From Marivirga lumbricoides (GTDB taxonomy: Bacteria > Bacteroidota > Bacteroidia > Cytophagales > Cyclobacteriaceae), in contig NZ_BMEC01000024.1 of NCBI RefSeq assembly GCF_014636295.1, positions 1 to 41,219 of the forward strand: a stretch of 41,219 nucleotides of DNA, in the 5' to 3' direction. Position 1 is the stretch's first letter. Each line of letters begins with the position of its first letter. The notes beneath the pieces are model-generated. The model ran no database searches. It was not told where the DNA came from and saw only the letters and a program-made list of their open reading frames with translations. Positions 1 through 8,048 of this stretch are shown one piece after another. The translations under genes and the position numbers were made by a program.

Positions 1-125
1 TTAAGCTGATTTTCAGCTATTCGCCAATTAAATTACCCCCATGATGTTTCAGGCTACTTTTTAATTGGAAACTTATCCACACAACATGAAAAATTATTTT
101 ATTTTAGCACCTGAGTAGTTACAAA
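1..125. repeat. Left copy of 125-bp terminal inverted repeat
   Basis: These 125 bases are the exact reverse complement of 41093-41217; I compared them base by base and found no mismatch. The inner boundary is at 125/126, where the two flanks diverge. The repeat contains a perfect DnaA-box consensus, TTATCCACA, at 73-81. It cuts into the NACHT gene that follows. The best explanation is one end of a multi-copy mobile element, at whose copies the contig broke. The inner edge reads GTTAC|AAA (or GTAAC on the other strand); ends starting GTAA occur in IS66-family elements, but no transposase is visible, so the family is a guess. Confidence 0.85.
73..81 (+). other. Perfect DnaA-box consensus inside the terminal repeat
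   Basis: TTATCCACA matches the bacterial DnaA-box consensus at all nine positions. The same box lies in the inverted copy at 41137-41145. A perfect 9-mer on either strand of 125 bp is expected by chance in roughly 0.1% of cases. Some transposon ends, such as the outside end of Tn5/IS50, are known to overlap DnaA boxes, so this may be a host-factor site of a mobile element. It is not evidence of a replication origin by itself, because there is no box cluster or replication gene here. Confidence 0.4.
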
Positions 126-1655
126 TTAGTAAATGAAAATATTGATTCTGAATTAGTTTTAGAATTGATAAGAAGAGGTGATTTTATATTCTTTCTGGAT
201 GGATACGATGAGATTTCGGCAGATGACAAAAAATCGGTAACACAAGATGTACAAAGATTTATAAACAATTCAGGTGAGAACACTTTTATTTTGACTTCAC
301 GACCAGATGATTCTTTAGCCTCTTTTGGTAATTTTCAATCATTTTCAATTAATGCCCTAAGGGAAGATCAAGTTTATGAATTATTGAGTAAGTATGATGA
401 AAATGGAGAACTATCAAAGTCTTTGATCACAAAACTGCAGGATCATTATTACGATAATCTTAGTGAATTTTTAGCTAATCCTCTTTTAGTATCTCTGCTA
501 TATACTGCATATGAATATAAGCATGTGATTCCAGTTAAAAAACATGTGTTTTATAGACAAGTTTACGATGCACTGTTTGAAGCGCATGACCTTAGCAAAG
601 GTGATTATTATCAGAGAGATAAGTTCTCTAAACTTGGTATTGATGACTTTCATACTATATTAAGATACATTTCATTTTTTTGTCTTAAAAAAGATCAAAT
701 TGAATTTACAAAAGATGAAATAATTCGGATAATTGAAGACGCCAAAGAAAAATGTGAAACAATTAATTTCAAAAAATCAGAATTTCTTAAAGATTTAATT
801 ACAACTGTTCCTTTGTTCGTGAAAGAAGGCCTTTATTACAAATGGGCACACAAATCTTTATATGAATATTTTGTTGCACAATTTATTTATCAAGACACCG
901 GTAATAAGAGAGCTCAGCTCCTCAAAACTTTAACAAAAACTAAGTATATCAATATTATTGATATTTATTCCAACATAGATTATAAATCCTTTAGAAATGA
1001 AATAATTGAAGCATGGATTATAGATTTTATAGATTTCTGCAATAAAGAACTCGAAATTTCTAGGGTTAATTCGGATTCTGTTATTCAAAGAAAGGAATTG
1101 ACATATCAGCAGGATTATTTAATAATCCAATTTGATCCAGTAGAGGTAGAAAATGGTGTAGCTTTATCTCAATATCATACTTTATCTCAAAAATGCTTCG
1201 AAATAGTAGAAAAGAAATTCCCCTCTATAAAGAATGATGATGATGATATCCCTATTGAGGGTTATGGTATAGTTATTTCAAACAAAGTTATCAAAGATAT
1301 TTCCTCTGTAAATTTCACTATATCTATGGATAATATAGGATTTGAACGTTCTATAAATGATTATATTCTTTCCGTTGCACATTCAAAAGGTGAAAAATTT
1401 GTACGTAAAACTAAATGGAAGAAAACATTGAATTTCAAGAAGTTTAATATTCCAAAAGAAACCCCATTTAAGGTAACTGATGAATCTGAATCTATACTAA
1501 ATCAACCTGAAAATTATGATTTTGTAAATGAGATATTATCAGCGTATTATGATGACGATCTAGTATTTGATTACGTTGAATCAAAGCTTTTTATAGAAAG
1601 ACAAAAAATGTTGAATTTAAATAATGCTGAATCTGACTTTTTATCTATAAAATAA
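126..1655 (+). CDS. NACHT-domain NTPase, 5'-truncated
   Basis: This is the C-terminal part of a NACHT-type STAND NTPase. The visible protein begins inside the nucleotide-binding domain. A Walker B strand, FIFFLDGYDEI, is followed about 40 residues later by the sensor-like FILTSRPDD, then by NPLLVSLLYTAYE and the WAHKSLYEYFVAQF motif typical of the helical region after NACHT. Walker A and any N-terminal effector are missing. The frame stays open through the repeat junction at 125/126 and stops at TAG 105-107 inside the repeat, with no in-frame ATG before the Walker B; TTG at 165 is the first possible start. The gene is therefore probably broken by the repeat element. Bacterial NACHT proteins are often antiphage sensors; a defence role here is inferred from family only. 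The last 250 residues have no motif I recognise. Confidence 0.8.
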   Translation, partial: LVNENIDSELVLELIRRGDFIFFLDGYDEISADDKKSVTQDVQRFINNSGENTFILTSRPDDSLASFGNFQSFSINALREDQVYELLSKYDENGELSKSLITKLQDHYYDNLSEFLANPLLVSLLYTAYEYKHVIPVKKHVFYRQVYDALFEAHDLSKGDYYQRDKFSKLGIDDFHTILRYISFFCLKKDQIEFTKDEIIRIIEDAKEKCETINFKKSEFLKDLITTVPLFVKEGLYYKWAHKSLYEYFVAQFIYQDTGNKRAQLLKTLTKTKYINIIDIYSNIDYKSFRNEIIEAWIIDFIDFCNKELEISRVNSDSVIQRKELTYQQDYLIIQFDPVEVENGVALSQYHTLSQKCFEIVEKKFPSIKNDDDDIPIEGYGIVISNKVIKDISSVNFTISMDNIGFERSINDYILSVAHSKGEKFVRKTKWKKTLNFKKFNIPKETPFKVTDESESILNQPENYDFVNEILSAYYDDDLVFDYVESKLFIERQKMLNLNNAESDFLSIK

Positions 1656-1787
1656 TTTAACAAGAATTAAAAATTCATTTAAAACCAACTTTATTGATAA
1701 ATTTGCTGAAGAAAAAATCATCTTCTTTGGTAGCTAGTAGCAAAAACTATAATGATAGCTAATTAATACAAAAATTAATATTTTAAT

Positions 1788-2336
1788 ATGCGAATTCTTA
1801 TCTTCCTAATTTTAATTTCAACTTTTTCATGTTCTAAAAAGCAGATGGTAACGGAATCATTTGAACACCAATTATTAAGTTTGGAATACCCTAAGAATTG
1901 GAAGAAATCTGACGAAGATATGATTTTGGCTATCTCTAAATTTACAAAAATGACAGCTGTGGCAGAAGAAGAAAACCCTAGCTTAGTAATTGTAGCTGAT
2001 GATTCTACAAGTCTACTAGCATATGGTGTAACTAGCTTTGAGGATTTTTTAATTGGCTTTAAGCAAACACAATTGAGTAAGAGTCATATTGAATTAGTAG
2101 AAGATTTTACCACAATTAACATCAATGGATCAGAAATAAATTTAATTAAGTATAAAGTTAAAAATCAAGGTCATTCCCTACTTCAATCACAATACTCCTT
2201 CAGAAGTTTAAATCATTATGTATGTTTAATAACGACTCAGAACTTTGGTAAACATAACGATGAATTGCAAACAATTCTGAGCACATTGAAAATACCCAAA
2301 CAAGAATCTATACAAAAATTATTTGAACAGGAATAA
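1788..2336 (+). CDS. Small lipoprotein, PsbP/DcrB-like fold suspected
   Basis: The 182-residue product starts with a short hydrophobic signal (MRILIFLILISTFSC) that ends in a candidate lipobox cysteine at residue 15, so it is probably a membrane-anchored lipoprotein. After it comes LLSLEYPKNWKKSDED, which resembles the opening of PsbP/DcrB-type domains (a beta strand ending in YPxxW), and the later strands (INGSEINLIKYKVKN, HYVCLITTQN) fit that small alpha/beta fold. The PsbP assignment rests on this pattern only. It lies 132 bp after the NACHT fragment in the same direction, with no clear terminator between. Function is unknown. Confidence 0.6.
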   Translation: MRILIFLILISTFSCSKKQMVTESFEHQLLSLEYPKNWKKSDEDMILAISKFTKMTAVAEEENPSLVIVADDSTSLLAYGVTSFEDFLIGFKQTQLSKSHIELVEDFTTININGSEINLIKYKVKNQGHSLLQSQYSFRSLNHYVCLITTQNFGKHNDELQTILSTLKIPKQESIQKLFEQE

Positions 2337-2518
2337 AATGTATTTATTACTTTAAGAATTTAATTGACCTTTAATTATAGTTAAAGAAGTTAAACTATAA
2401 TTAACAGAGAAATTCAAAGTATATGGATAAAACCTAATGAATGAAATTACTTTAAATAGGTTTCCTTGGAGGCTTTATCCTTCACTTTTCTAAAGTGTTG
2501 AAGAAAGATGGCAAATAA

Positions 2519-2758
2519 ATGATAAATCGCAATGAAGCAGAAAACTTTGATGGTGAAGGTTATTCATTGATAGGTCTTGAATCTGAAGAAGTTAAAAAAA
2601 TTGAGAAAAATAATGACCGTTTCAAAACGACTTCTATAGTCTGCATTTACAACTCATCGAAAAAAACACAGCACCCTCTCAAGTATTGCGGGTTTTCAAA
2701 AATAAAACATTTCTATTTAATCAACCAGTTCAAAGGTATTACTCAAATCAGCTACTGA
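2519..2758 (+). CDS. Doubtful 79-residue ORF
   Basis: The ORF has an ATG and a hydrophilic first half (NRNEAENFDGEGYSLIG). Its second half, from about position 2650, runs antisense through the decayed GH3 3' end and its terminator relic, so at least that part is unlikely to be a genuine protein. No family is recognised. I keep it only as a possible small gene or a remnant whose C-terminus was replaced by the relic. Confidence 0.2.
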   Translation: MINRNEAENFDGEGYSLIGLESEEVKKIEKNNDRFKTTSIVCIYNSSKKTQHPLKYCGFSKIKHFYLINQFKGITQISY

Positions 2759-2812
2759 TAATTCAATTCTCCGGCTTCAGTGATGGTTTTTCTAGTCCCA
2801 AAATATTATTCA
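2667..2812 (-). pseudogene. Decayed 3' end of a second GH3 gene plus its terminator
   Basis: Positions 2711-2812 align with 4750-4852, the last about 30 codons of the intact GH3 gene. Read on the minus strand they give ITEAGEL, a one-base deletion, then LSVADLSNTFELVD and a stop at 2717-2719; the intact gene reads ITEAGEFELSVADLVVRFELVD. Similarity fades beyond 2812. Positions 2667-2692 resemble the hairpin at 4581-4606 that lies downstream of the intact gene, now with a mismatched stem and much closer to the stop codon. The order hairpin then stop codon is the same in both places. This is a relic of a duplicated or lost GH3 copy. Confidence 0.7.
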
Positions 2813-2910
2813 GATAAACTTCATACACAGCTCCTTATAAGCATGGTATTTTTCTAATATATGGCATAATAATTGCACACTATTCTAATTTAAACCTTAT
2901 TTCGGAACCA

Positions 2911-4245
2911 ATGAATAAGCCTTTACAATTATCCCTAATTCTACTCCTTGTTTCTTTCCAAACATTTGCTCAGGTAAAAGTGGAAGGTATTGTCAGTAAA
3001 AATATCTCAGGTTATAATAAAGGTGATACAATAGAATTATTAGGGATGAGAACTAATAATCTTGAAACTCAATTGTTGATTGCTACACCCACTGGTACTA
3101 CGAGGTTTGTAAATTCAAGCAAAATTGAAATACTGGATAATGATTTGGGTTATTGGCAACTTGCATGGTTTAAATATAGAGCTGCAGACATTAATAAAAC
3201 AGGTTGGAATAATTCAGAAAGGGCGATTTTAAGTGAAGAAGCTGATGAATATTTTCAAAATGCATATCAAAACAATATCATACTCGAGAATGAATTATTG
3301 TATGATTACATCTATCAAATCATTTTAGAAATTCATCCTCAAGCTTTAAATAAAGGGTTTGAATCCTATATTAAGCTTGTAATTATAAAATCTATAGAAA
3401 AAGAAAGTTTCGTTTTTGACAATGGCATGATCGTGCTCACCACCGGGCTTTTGGCTCAACTGGATTCAAAAGCTGAACTAGTAAAAATCCTGACAAACAA
3501 AGTAGCTCATATTGTAATGGAGCATAATCTTGTAAACCTGAAACAAGAAATTAAGGCTGAGAGGAGCGCCAGGGCATGGAGCACTATTGCAGCTGGTGTT
3601 ACAGCAGTGGCAGGTACATACAACAGCATAGAAAATGACACTTATTTTGATCCCAGCCTTGTGGAAAGTGCAGGTATAGCTGCTTATTTTATTTCTAAAT
3701 CCATTATGGAATCGGCCGGAGCCAGGTACAATATGCAACAGAATATGGAAGCCATAAAAATTACTGATGAGTTTGTAAGAGAGCACCAGGATATAAGCAC
3801 AAGAAATGAAGAGCAATTTTTTTCCTATATAGCACCAGTAATCAGTTTAACTTCCTGGCAGGCCTACCACATGAAAAATTATAGACTTAGCCTTGAATTG
3901 GCGAAAAAGCTGCAACAAAATCAATTGGCGAGGGAGGACGACTACTTACTGCTTTCTAAACTTTCCAGAGCTACTTCAAATTCGGAAGAAGCCAATATAA
4001 ATGCATTAAACTACCTTGCAATCGCACAAGAAATGTGTGATGGTCAGTTAATTGATCTTGATAAAGAAGCAGCAATTCTTTACTTAAGGTTAAATGATAA
4101 GGAAAACGCGAGGAGAGCCTTAAATAACTATAAAAATGGATTATTGAGGTTAAGTGAAGACGGGGCTAGCATAAGCCAGGAACTTAATGCTATTGACCAA
4201 ATGCTTAACTATCATAATATGGCTCTTGAAAACGAAGGCGAATAG
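2911..4245 (+). CDS. Secreted M48-like protein with destroyed zinc site
   Basis: The 444-residue protein starts with a signal peptide (MNKPLQLSLILLLVSFQTFAQ). The region around residues 175-205, NGMIVLTTGLLAQLDSKAEL followed by VKILTNKVAHIVMEHN, follows the M48 peptidase core, where the equivalent is normally GLL..L..EAELA..L.HEIAH. Here HExxH is replaced by N196-K197-V-A-H200, and the downstream ExxxD appears as E267-S-A-G-A, without the aspartate. The first zinc histidine and the catalytic glutamate are therefore gone. The C-terminal 150 residues are helical and TPR-like, as in BepA-type M48 proteins. It is probably a periplasmic non-catalytic homologue acting in binding or as a chaperone (inference). 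The frame is intact, so it is not an obvious pseudogene. Confidence 0.65.
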   Translation: MNKPLQLSLILLLVSFQTFAQVKVEGIVSKNISGYNKGDTIELLGMRTNNLETQLLIATPTGTTRFVNSSKIEILDNDLGYWQLAWFKYRAADINKTGWNNSERAILSEEADEYFQNAYQNNIILENELLYDYIYQIILEIHPQALNKGFESYIKLVIIKSIEKESFVFDNGMIVLTTGLLAQLDSKAELVKILTNKVAHIVMEHNLVNLKQEIKAERSARAWSTIAAGVTAVAGTYNSIENDTYFDPSLVESAGIAAYFISKSIMESAGARYNMQQNMEAIKITDEFVREHQDISTRNEEQFFSYIAPVISLTSWQAYHMKNYRLSLELAKKLQQNQLAREDDYLLLSKLSRATSNSEEANINALNYLAIAQEMCDGQLIDLDKEAAILYLRLNDKENARRALNNYKNGLLRLSEDGASISQELNAIDQMLNYHNMALENEGE

Positions 4246-4580
4246 TATCACATTTCACTTTACAATTTTAAAGATGGTTTGTAGATGAAAATGCTATGTT
4301 GGGAATGATTGGTGTATTTTAGATAATATCTTTTATTCTTTTGACTATTATACAACAAGATTTGATTACCTAAGCCGAAGCCATTACTATATTTCGTCAA
4401 TAACACCCCTGCAGTCCCCTCAAGGGGACATCCACACGGATTGAAGTCATCAGAATGCATTGAGCTACATCAACGTTTTCCAATGTATTTCAATCTACTT
4501 ATCTGACTTGAGGTTCGGTTGCGAAATTTCGATGATTTCCTTAAAATATCCACTCCTACAAACATTTATAAAAATAAAAT

Positions 4581-4606
4581 CCGCAGCACTCTCTCAAGTA
4601 CTGCGG
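4581..4606 (-). terminator. Hairpin downstream of GH3, likely terminator
   Basis: CCGCAGCACT at 4581-4590 pairs with AGTACTGCGG at 4597-4606 around a 6-base loop, with one G-U pair in the minus-strand RNA. On the minus strand the stem is followed by a T-rich run (ATTTTATTTTT). It lies 150 bp past the GH3 stop codon. A degraded copy accompanies the GH3 relic at 2667-2692, which suggests that the hairpin belongs to the gene. Confidence 0.5.
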
Positions 4607-4673
4607 TTTAATTATTATACAATATCTATAAAAATAAGTTTACTCTAAATTCTATTAATTTGTTAATGAGATA

Positions 4674-4719
4674 CCGGATAAATTAAGACTTCTTGAAAAG
4701 CTAAGTCTTAATTTTCCGG
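4674..4719. terminator. Strong bidirectional hairpin between convergent genes
   Basis: The left arm CCGGATAAATTAAGACTT (4674-4691) pairs with AAGTCTTAATTTTCCGG (4703-4719), leaving one bulged base and a 10-11 base loop. It is symmetrical enough to act in either direction and sits 37 bp after the GH3 stop. Its termination role is inferred from structure and position. Confidence 0.5.
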
Positions 4720-4755
4720 CATGACGACATTACTTATTAATCAAAAATTTCCTAT

Positions 4756-7053
4756 TTAATCAACCAGTTCAAACCTCACAACCAAATCAGCTACAGATAA
4801 CTCAAATTCTCCGGCTTCTGTGATGGCTTTTCCGGTGGCATCAAAGTATTTTAAGTCGTCAGTTGTTAAATCAAAAGTCACTGTTTTACTTTCTCCCGGT
4901 GCAAGGTTGATTTTTTCAAATCTTCTTAGGCGTTTTACGTCCGGAGTAATGCCAGTGGCATATAAATCGCTGCTAAATAAGTGAACTACCTCTTTTCCTG
5001 CTCTATCTCCGGTGTTTTGCACGTCCACGCTTACTTTAATCGTCTCCCCTTTTGTGAAAGCCTTTTTAGCCAACTTTAAGTTTTTGTAGTCAAAAGTAGT
5101 GTAGCTTAAACCTTCACCAAATATAAATTGTGGGTTGTAATCTGCTTCATAATTGTACACGCCTTCTGCTTTTTTCTGTTCTTCAGAAGGTTTGTGGATA
5201 TAAGAAATAGTCGCATTAGGGTAGCGAGGGTATGTATAAGGTAATTTACCGCTCGGGTTTACATCTCCAAAAAGGATGTCGGCCAATGCATCGCCTCCAA
5301 AGTTACCCGGCAGGTAAGTCTGCACTATGGCATCCATCTCCTGCTCAAATTTGCTGATGATACGCGGTCGGCCTTCATTTAAAATCAACACAACAGGTTT
5401 TCCGGTTGCGGCTAATCTCTTGGCTAATTCAGTCTGATTATCAGATAAATACAAATCATTTAAATCGCCCGGCTTTTCAGTATAGGTGTTCTCCCCTACG
5501 CACAATAAAATTACATCCGCATTAGCAGCCATCTTTACCGCTTCTTCCAAACCATCCAATTGGTCTTCATAATAATGACCATCCATTTTGTAGCTCACGC
5601 CCGGCTGATAGAATACATTCTTCTCTCCTATTTCCTTTTGCACTGCTTCCAAAATGGTATTGTACTGACCTGCAAATTCTTCCGTCTTCTCTCCTTGCCA
5701 TGAATAAGTCCAGGCACCGTTTAAAGTCCTCATAGAATTAGCATTTGGGCCGGTTACCAATACTTTAGTGTTTTTCGCCAAAGGCAGAATATTCTCTGTA
5801 TTTTTCAATAGCGTGATAGATTCCGCTGCCATGTCATAAGCAGCTTTTTCAAACTCTTTGCTGCCAAATTTAGGATAGTCTTTATAGTGTGTATTAGGCT
5901 TTTCGAAAAGATTCAAAGCCATCTTTACTTTTAAAACTCTTCTCACCGCATCATCAATACGCTCCATCTTCACTTTTCCTTCCTTCACCAATTCCACTAA
6001 ACCTTCGCAAAATGGCTCATACTGGTAAGGAATCATTGACATATCGATTCCGGCATTGATTGCTAACCGGATTGCTTCTTTATTGCTTGACGCTACTCTA
6101 TCCCGTCTGTGTAGATTTTCAATATCAGCCCAGTCAGTTACTACTAAACCTTCAAAGCCTAATTCTTCTTTTAAGAGCTTAGTCAGTAATTCATAATTAG
6201 CATGCACCGGAATGCCGTTAATGATTCCTGAGTTGATCATAATAGTATGCGCTCCGGCTTCAATAGCTGCCTTAAAAGCAGGCAAATGATATTCTCTCAA
6301 TGCATCCGGAGAGATATAAGCTGGTGTTCTGTCTTTACCGGAAACTGTGGCATGGTAACCTAAAAAGTGCTTTAAGCTGGAAGCCACATGCGTGGGGTCT
6401 CCAATGTTATTGTCTACTCCTTCATAGCCATCAATCATCTCTACCCCTAATTGTGTACTCAGGTAAGGATCTTCCCCAAAAGACTCCCACATCCTTGAAA
6501 AGCGTGGGTCAAGGCCTAAATCCAATACAGGAGAGAAATTCCAGGGGATATTGCTGGCACGGGTTTCATAAGCGGTAATTTCAGCACCTTTCCTTACTAA
6601 ATCGCGGTTGCGGCTGGCAGCCTGACCAATTTGCTGCGGAAACATGGTAGCACCTACTGTATAAGTAGCTCCATGGATTTCATCCACACCATAGATAATA
6701 GGTATGCCCAGACGAGTTTCTTTCATTGCCATCGTTTGAATCTGGCTGATGATTTCATACCATTTTTCACGAGACAGTGCCCGGTTGTTCGCGGTGTTCA
6801 ACACAGAACCGATATTGTATTTCACTAAAGCGCGTCTTAGTGAGTCGGCATCCAGTGCTAAAGGTTCATCACTGGCAAAGCGTGTTTGTCCCTTTCCTAC
6901 TACATCCAGGGTAATTTGTGCCATTTGGCCCACTTTTTCTTCAAGCGTCATTTGCTTGAGGAGTTTTTCTATTTTCTTGTCCTGCGACTGGCCTTTTACC
7001 ATGCAAATACTTGCTATAAAAAGGCTTATTATGAGTCCTATTCTAAAGTTCAT
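4756..7053 (-). CDS. bglX: GH3 beta-glucosidase, periplasmic
   Basis: The 765-residue product is a full-length family 3 glycoside hydrolase of the BglX type that releases terminal glucose from beta-gluco-oligosaccharides. A signal peptide (residues 1-21, ending MVKGQ) points to export. The N-terminal barrel carries the family motifs KHFLGY and GLVVTDWAD, where D307 is the expected nucleophile. The alpha/beta sandwich follows (LLKNTENILPLAKNTKVLVTGPNAN), then the fibronectin type III-like tail ending FELVD. It is the last gene of the minus-strand glucan locus but is separated from the GH30 gene by a 995-bp repeat array, so it may have its own promoter. The symbol bglX is used for the subfamily; the beta-1,3 versus beta-1,6 preference cannot be read from sequence. 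Confidence 0.92.
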   Translation of the reverse strand: MNFRIGLIISLFIASICMVKGQSQDKKIEKLLKQMTLEEKVGQMAQITLDVVGKGQTRFASDEPLALDADSLRRALVKYNIGSVLNTANNRALSREKWYEIISQIQTMAMKETRLGIPIIYGVDEIHGATYTVGATMFPQQIGQAASRNRDLVRKGAEITAYETRASNIPWNFSPVLDLGLDPRFSRMWESFGEDPYLSTQLGVEMIDGYEGVDNNIGDPTHVASSLKHFLGYHATVSGKDRTPAYISPDALREYHLPAFKAAIEAGAHTIMINSGIINGIPVHANYELLTKLLKEELGFEGLVVTDWADIENLHRRDRVASSNKEAIRLAINAGIDMSMIPYQYEPFCEGLVELVKEGKVKMERIDDAVRRVLKVKMALNLFEKPNTHYKDYPKFGSKEFEKAAYDMAAESITLLKNTENILPLAKNTKVLVTGPNANSMRTLNGAWTYSWQGEKTEEFAGQYNTILEAVQKEIGEKNVFYQPGVSYKMDGHYYEDQLDGLEEAVKMAANADVILLCVGENTYTEKPGDLNDLYLSDNQTELAKRLAATGKPVVLILNEGRPRIISKFEQEMDAIVQTYLPGNFGGDALADILFGDVNPSGKLPYTYPRYPNATISYIHKPSEEQKKAEGVYNYEADYNPQFIFGEGLSYTTFDYKNLKLAKKAFTKGETIKVSVDVQNTGDRAGKEVVHLFSSDLYATGITPDVKRLRRFEKINLAPGESKTVTFDLTTDDLKYFDATGKAITEAGEFELSVADLVVRFELVD

Positions 7054-7112
7054 TTGTTTTAATTGTGTTGTTTGTTTTGTTTGTTGTTAATTGAAATTTG
7101 TATTAATATTTT

Positions 7113-8036
7113 ACTACCATGGTCTGTGGCTCACAGATCATGTTTTTAATCTACTTTATTTCAAAATCCCCCTACCCCCTTTTTCTAAGGGGGAGGAATC
7201 TCGTACCTCTTAACATTTTTCCTTTACTTTCAAATCTTCTTATAAATAATAAAGGATCGTCTACGCTATTCCCTTCTATTCAATAAAAATCCTGTACCGA
7301 TTAATCAGTAAGAAAGATGGTCTCTCAGCTGAAGGGGGATCAGGATGAGTTGAGAGTTCAGCTTTGTCTTTTTAGTCGCTACCATGGTCTGTGGCTCACA
7401 GACCACGTTTTCATTATTTTAATCTCCTTTAATTTCAAAAATCCCCCTACCCCCTTTTTCTAAGAGGGAGAAACCTCGTACCTCTTACCATTTATCCTTT
7501 ACTTTCAAATCTTCTTATAAATAATAAATGATCGTCTACACTATTCCCTTCTCTTCAGTAAAAATCCTGTTCTGACTAATCAGTAAGAAAGATGGTCTCT
7601 CAGCTGTTGGGTGATCAGGATGAGTTGAGAGTCCAGCTTTGTCTTTTTAGTCACTACCATGGTCTGTGAGTCACAGACCACGTTTTTAATCTACTTTATT
7701 TCAAAAATCCCCCTGCCCCCTTTTTCTAAGGGGGAGGAATCTCGTACCTCTTAACATTTTTCCTTTACTTTCAAATCTTCTTATAAATAATAAATGATCG
7801 TCTACACTATTCCCTTCTCTTCAAAAAAAAGAGAAAGATGGTCCACCAGCTGGCGGATCGGGCTGTGTGTGCTAAAATACTTTTTATTTTAAGTGTTTCA
7901 CTTTAATTATTAAAATCCCCCATACCCCCTTTACAAAGGGGGAGAGATTCTGCCCTAATTATCACCTTTCTTTAAATTTCAAGTTTTGAAAGAATGAATA
8001 AGTTTCTTCCAAGGTCTGTGAGCCACAGACCTTGGA
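7113..8036. repeat. Tandem palindromic repeat array within the glucan locus
   Basis: This 995-bp gap holds three imperfect tandem units of about 265-275 bp, starting near 7113, 7378 and 7653, the third diverging after about 7825. Each unit begins with a palindrome GGTCTGTG-(3)-CACAGACC (7118-7142, 7383-7407, 7658-7682), then a CCCCCTT...AAGGGGG hairpin (for example 7175-7193), then a conserved stretch containing GATGGTC and CAGCTG. A further C/G hairpin lies near 7918-7945. A perfect 12-bp stem version of the first palindrome closes the array at 8009-8035. No ORF is supported. Units are too long for a CRISPR. They look like Bacteroidota intergenic repeats that expanded by tandem duplication. 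Confidence 0.85.
8009..8035 (-). repeat. Perfect palindrome just after the GH30 stop codon
   Basis: CCAAGGTCTGTG at 8009-8020 pairs perfectly with CACAGACCTTGG at 8024-8035 around a 3-base loop. It starts 13 bp after the GH30 stop. In the mRNA it would be a very stable 3' hairpin that could terminate transcription or protect the upstream transcript, in the way REP elements do; no long U tract follows, so protection is at least as likely as termination. The same palindrome recurs in the 32-34 kb array. Confidence 0.65.
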
Positions 8037-8048
8037 ACCAAATGAAAT

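Larger units (their letters stand above)
4246..4755. other. Intergenic region between convergent genes
   Basis: The 510 bp separate the M48-like gene from the convergent GH3 gene. I see three hairpins: a short palindrome, GTCCCCT-CA-AGGGGAC, at 4414-4429, and the two terminator-like stems listed separately. The short reading frames here (for example 4260-4460 on the minus strand) show no protein-like composition or family signal and are not called. Confidence 0.6.

Noticed and set aside
4414-4443. Similarity between GGGGACATCC near 4425 and GGGGATGTCC near 24778
   Set aside because: The match is about ten bases with mismatches and no extended alignment.
4260-4648. Small ORFs at 4260-4460 (minus) and 4460-4648 (plus)
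   Set aside because: They run through the terminator hairpins, have noncoding composition and no recognisable motif.
6300-7090. Plus-strand ORFs opposite the GH3 gene
   Set aside because: They are antisense shadows of an unmistakable GH3 coding sequence.
7113-8036. Possible CRISPR array
   Set aside because: Units are 265-275 bp and contain several unrelated palindromes; there are no 25-45 bp direct repeats with unique spacers, and no cas genes.
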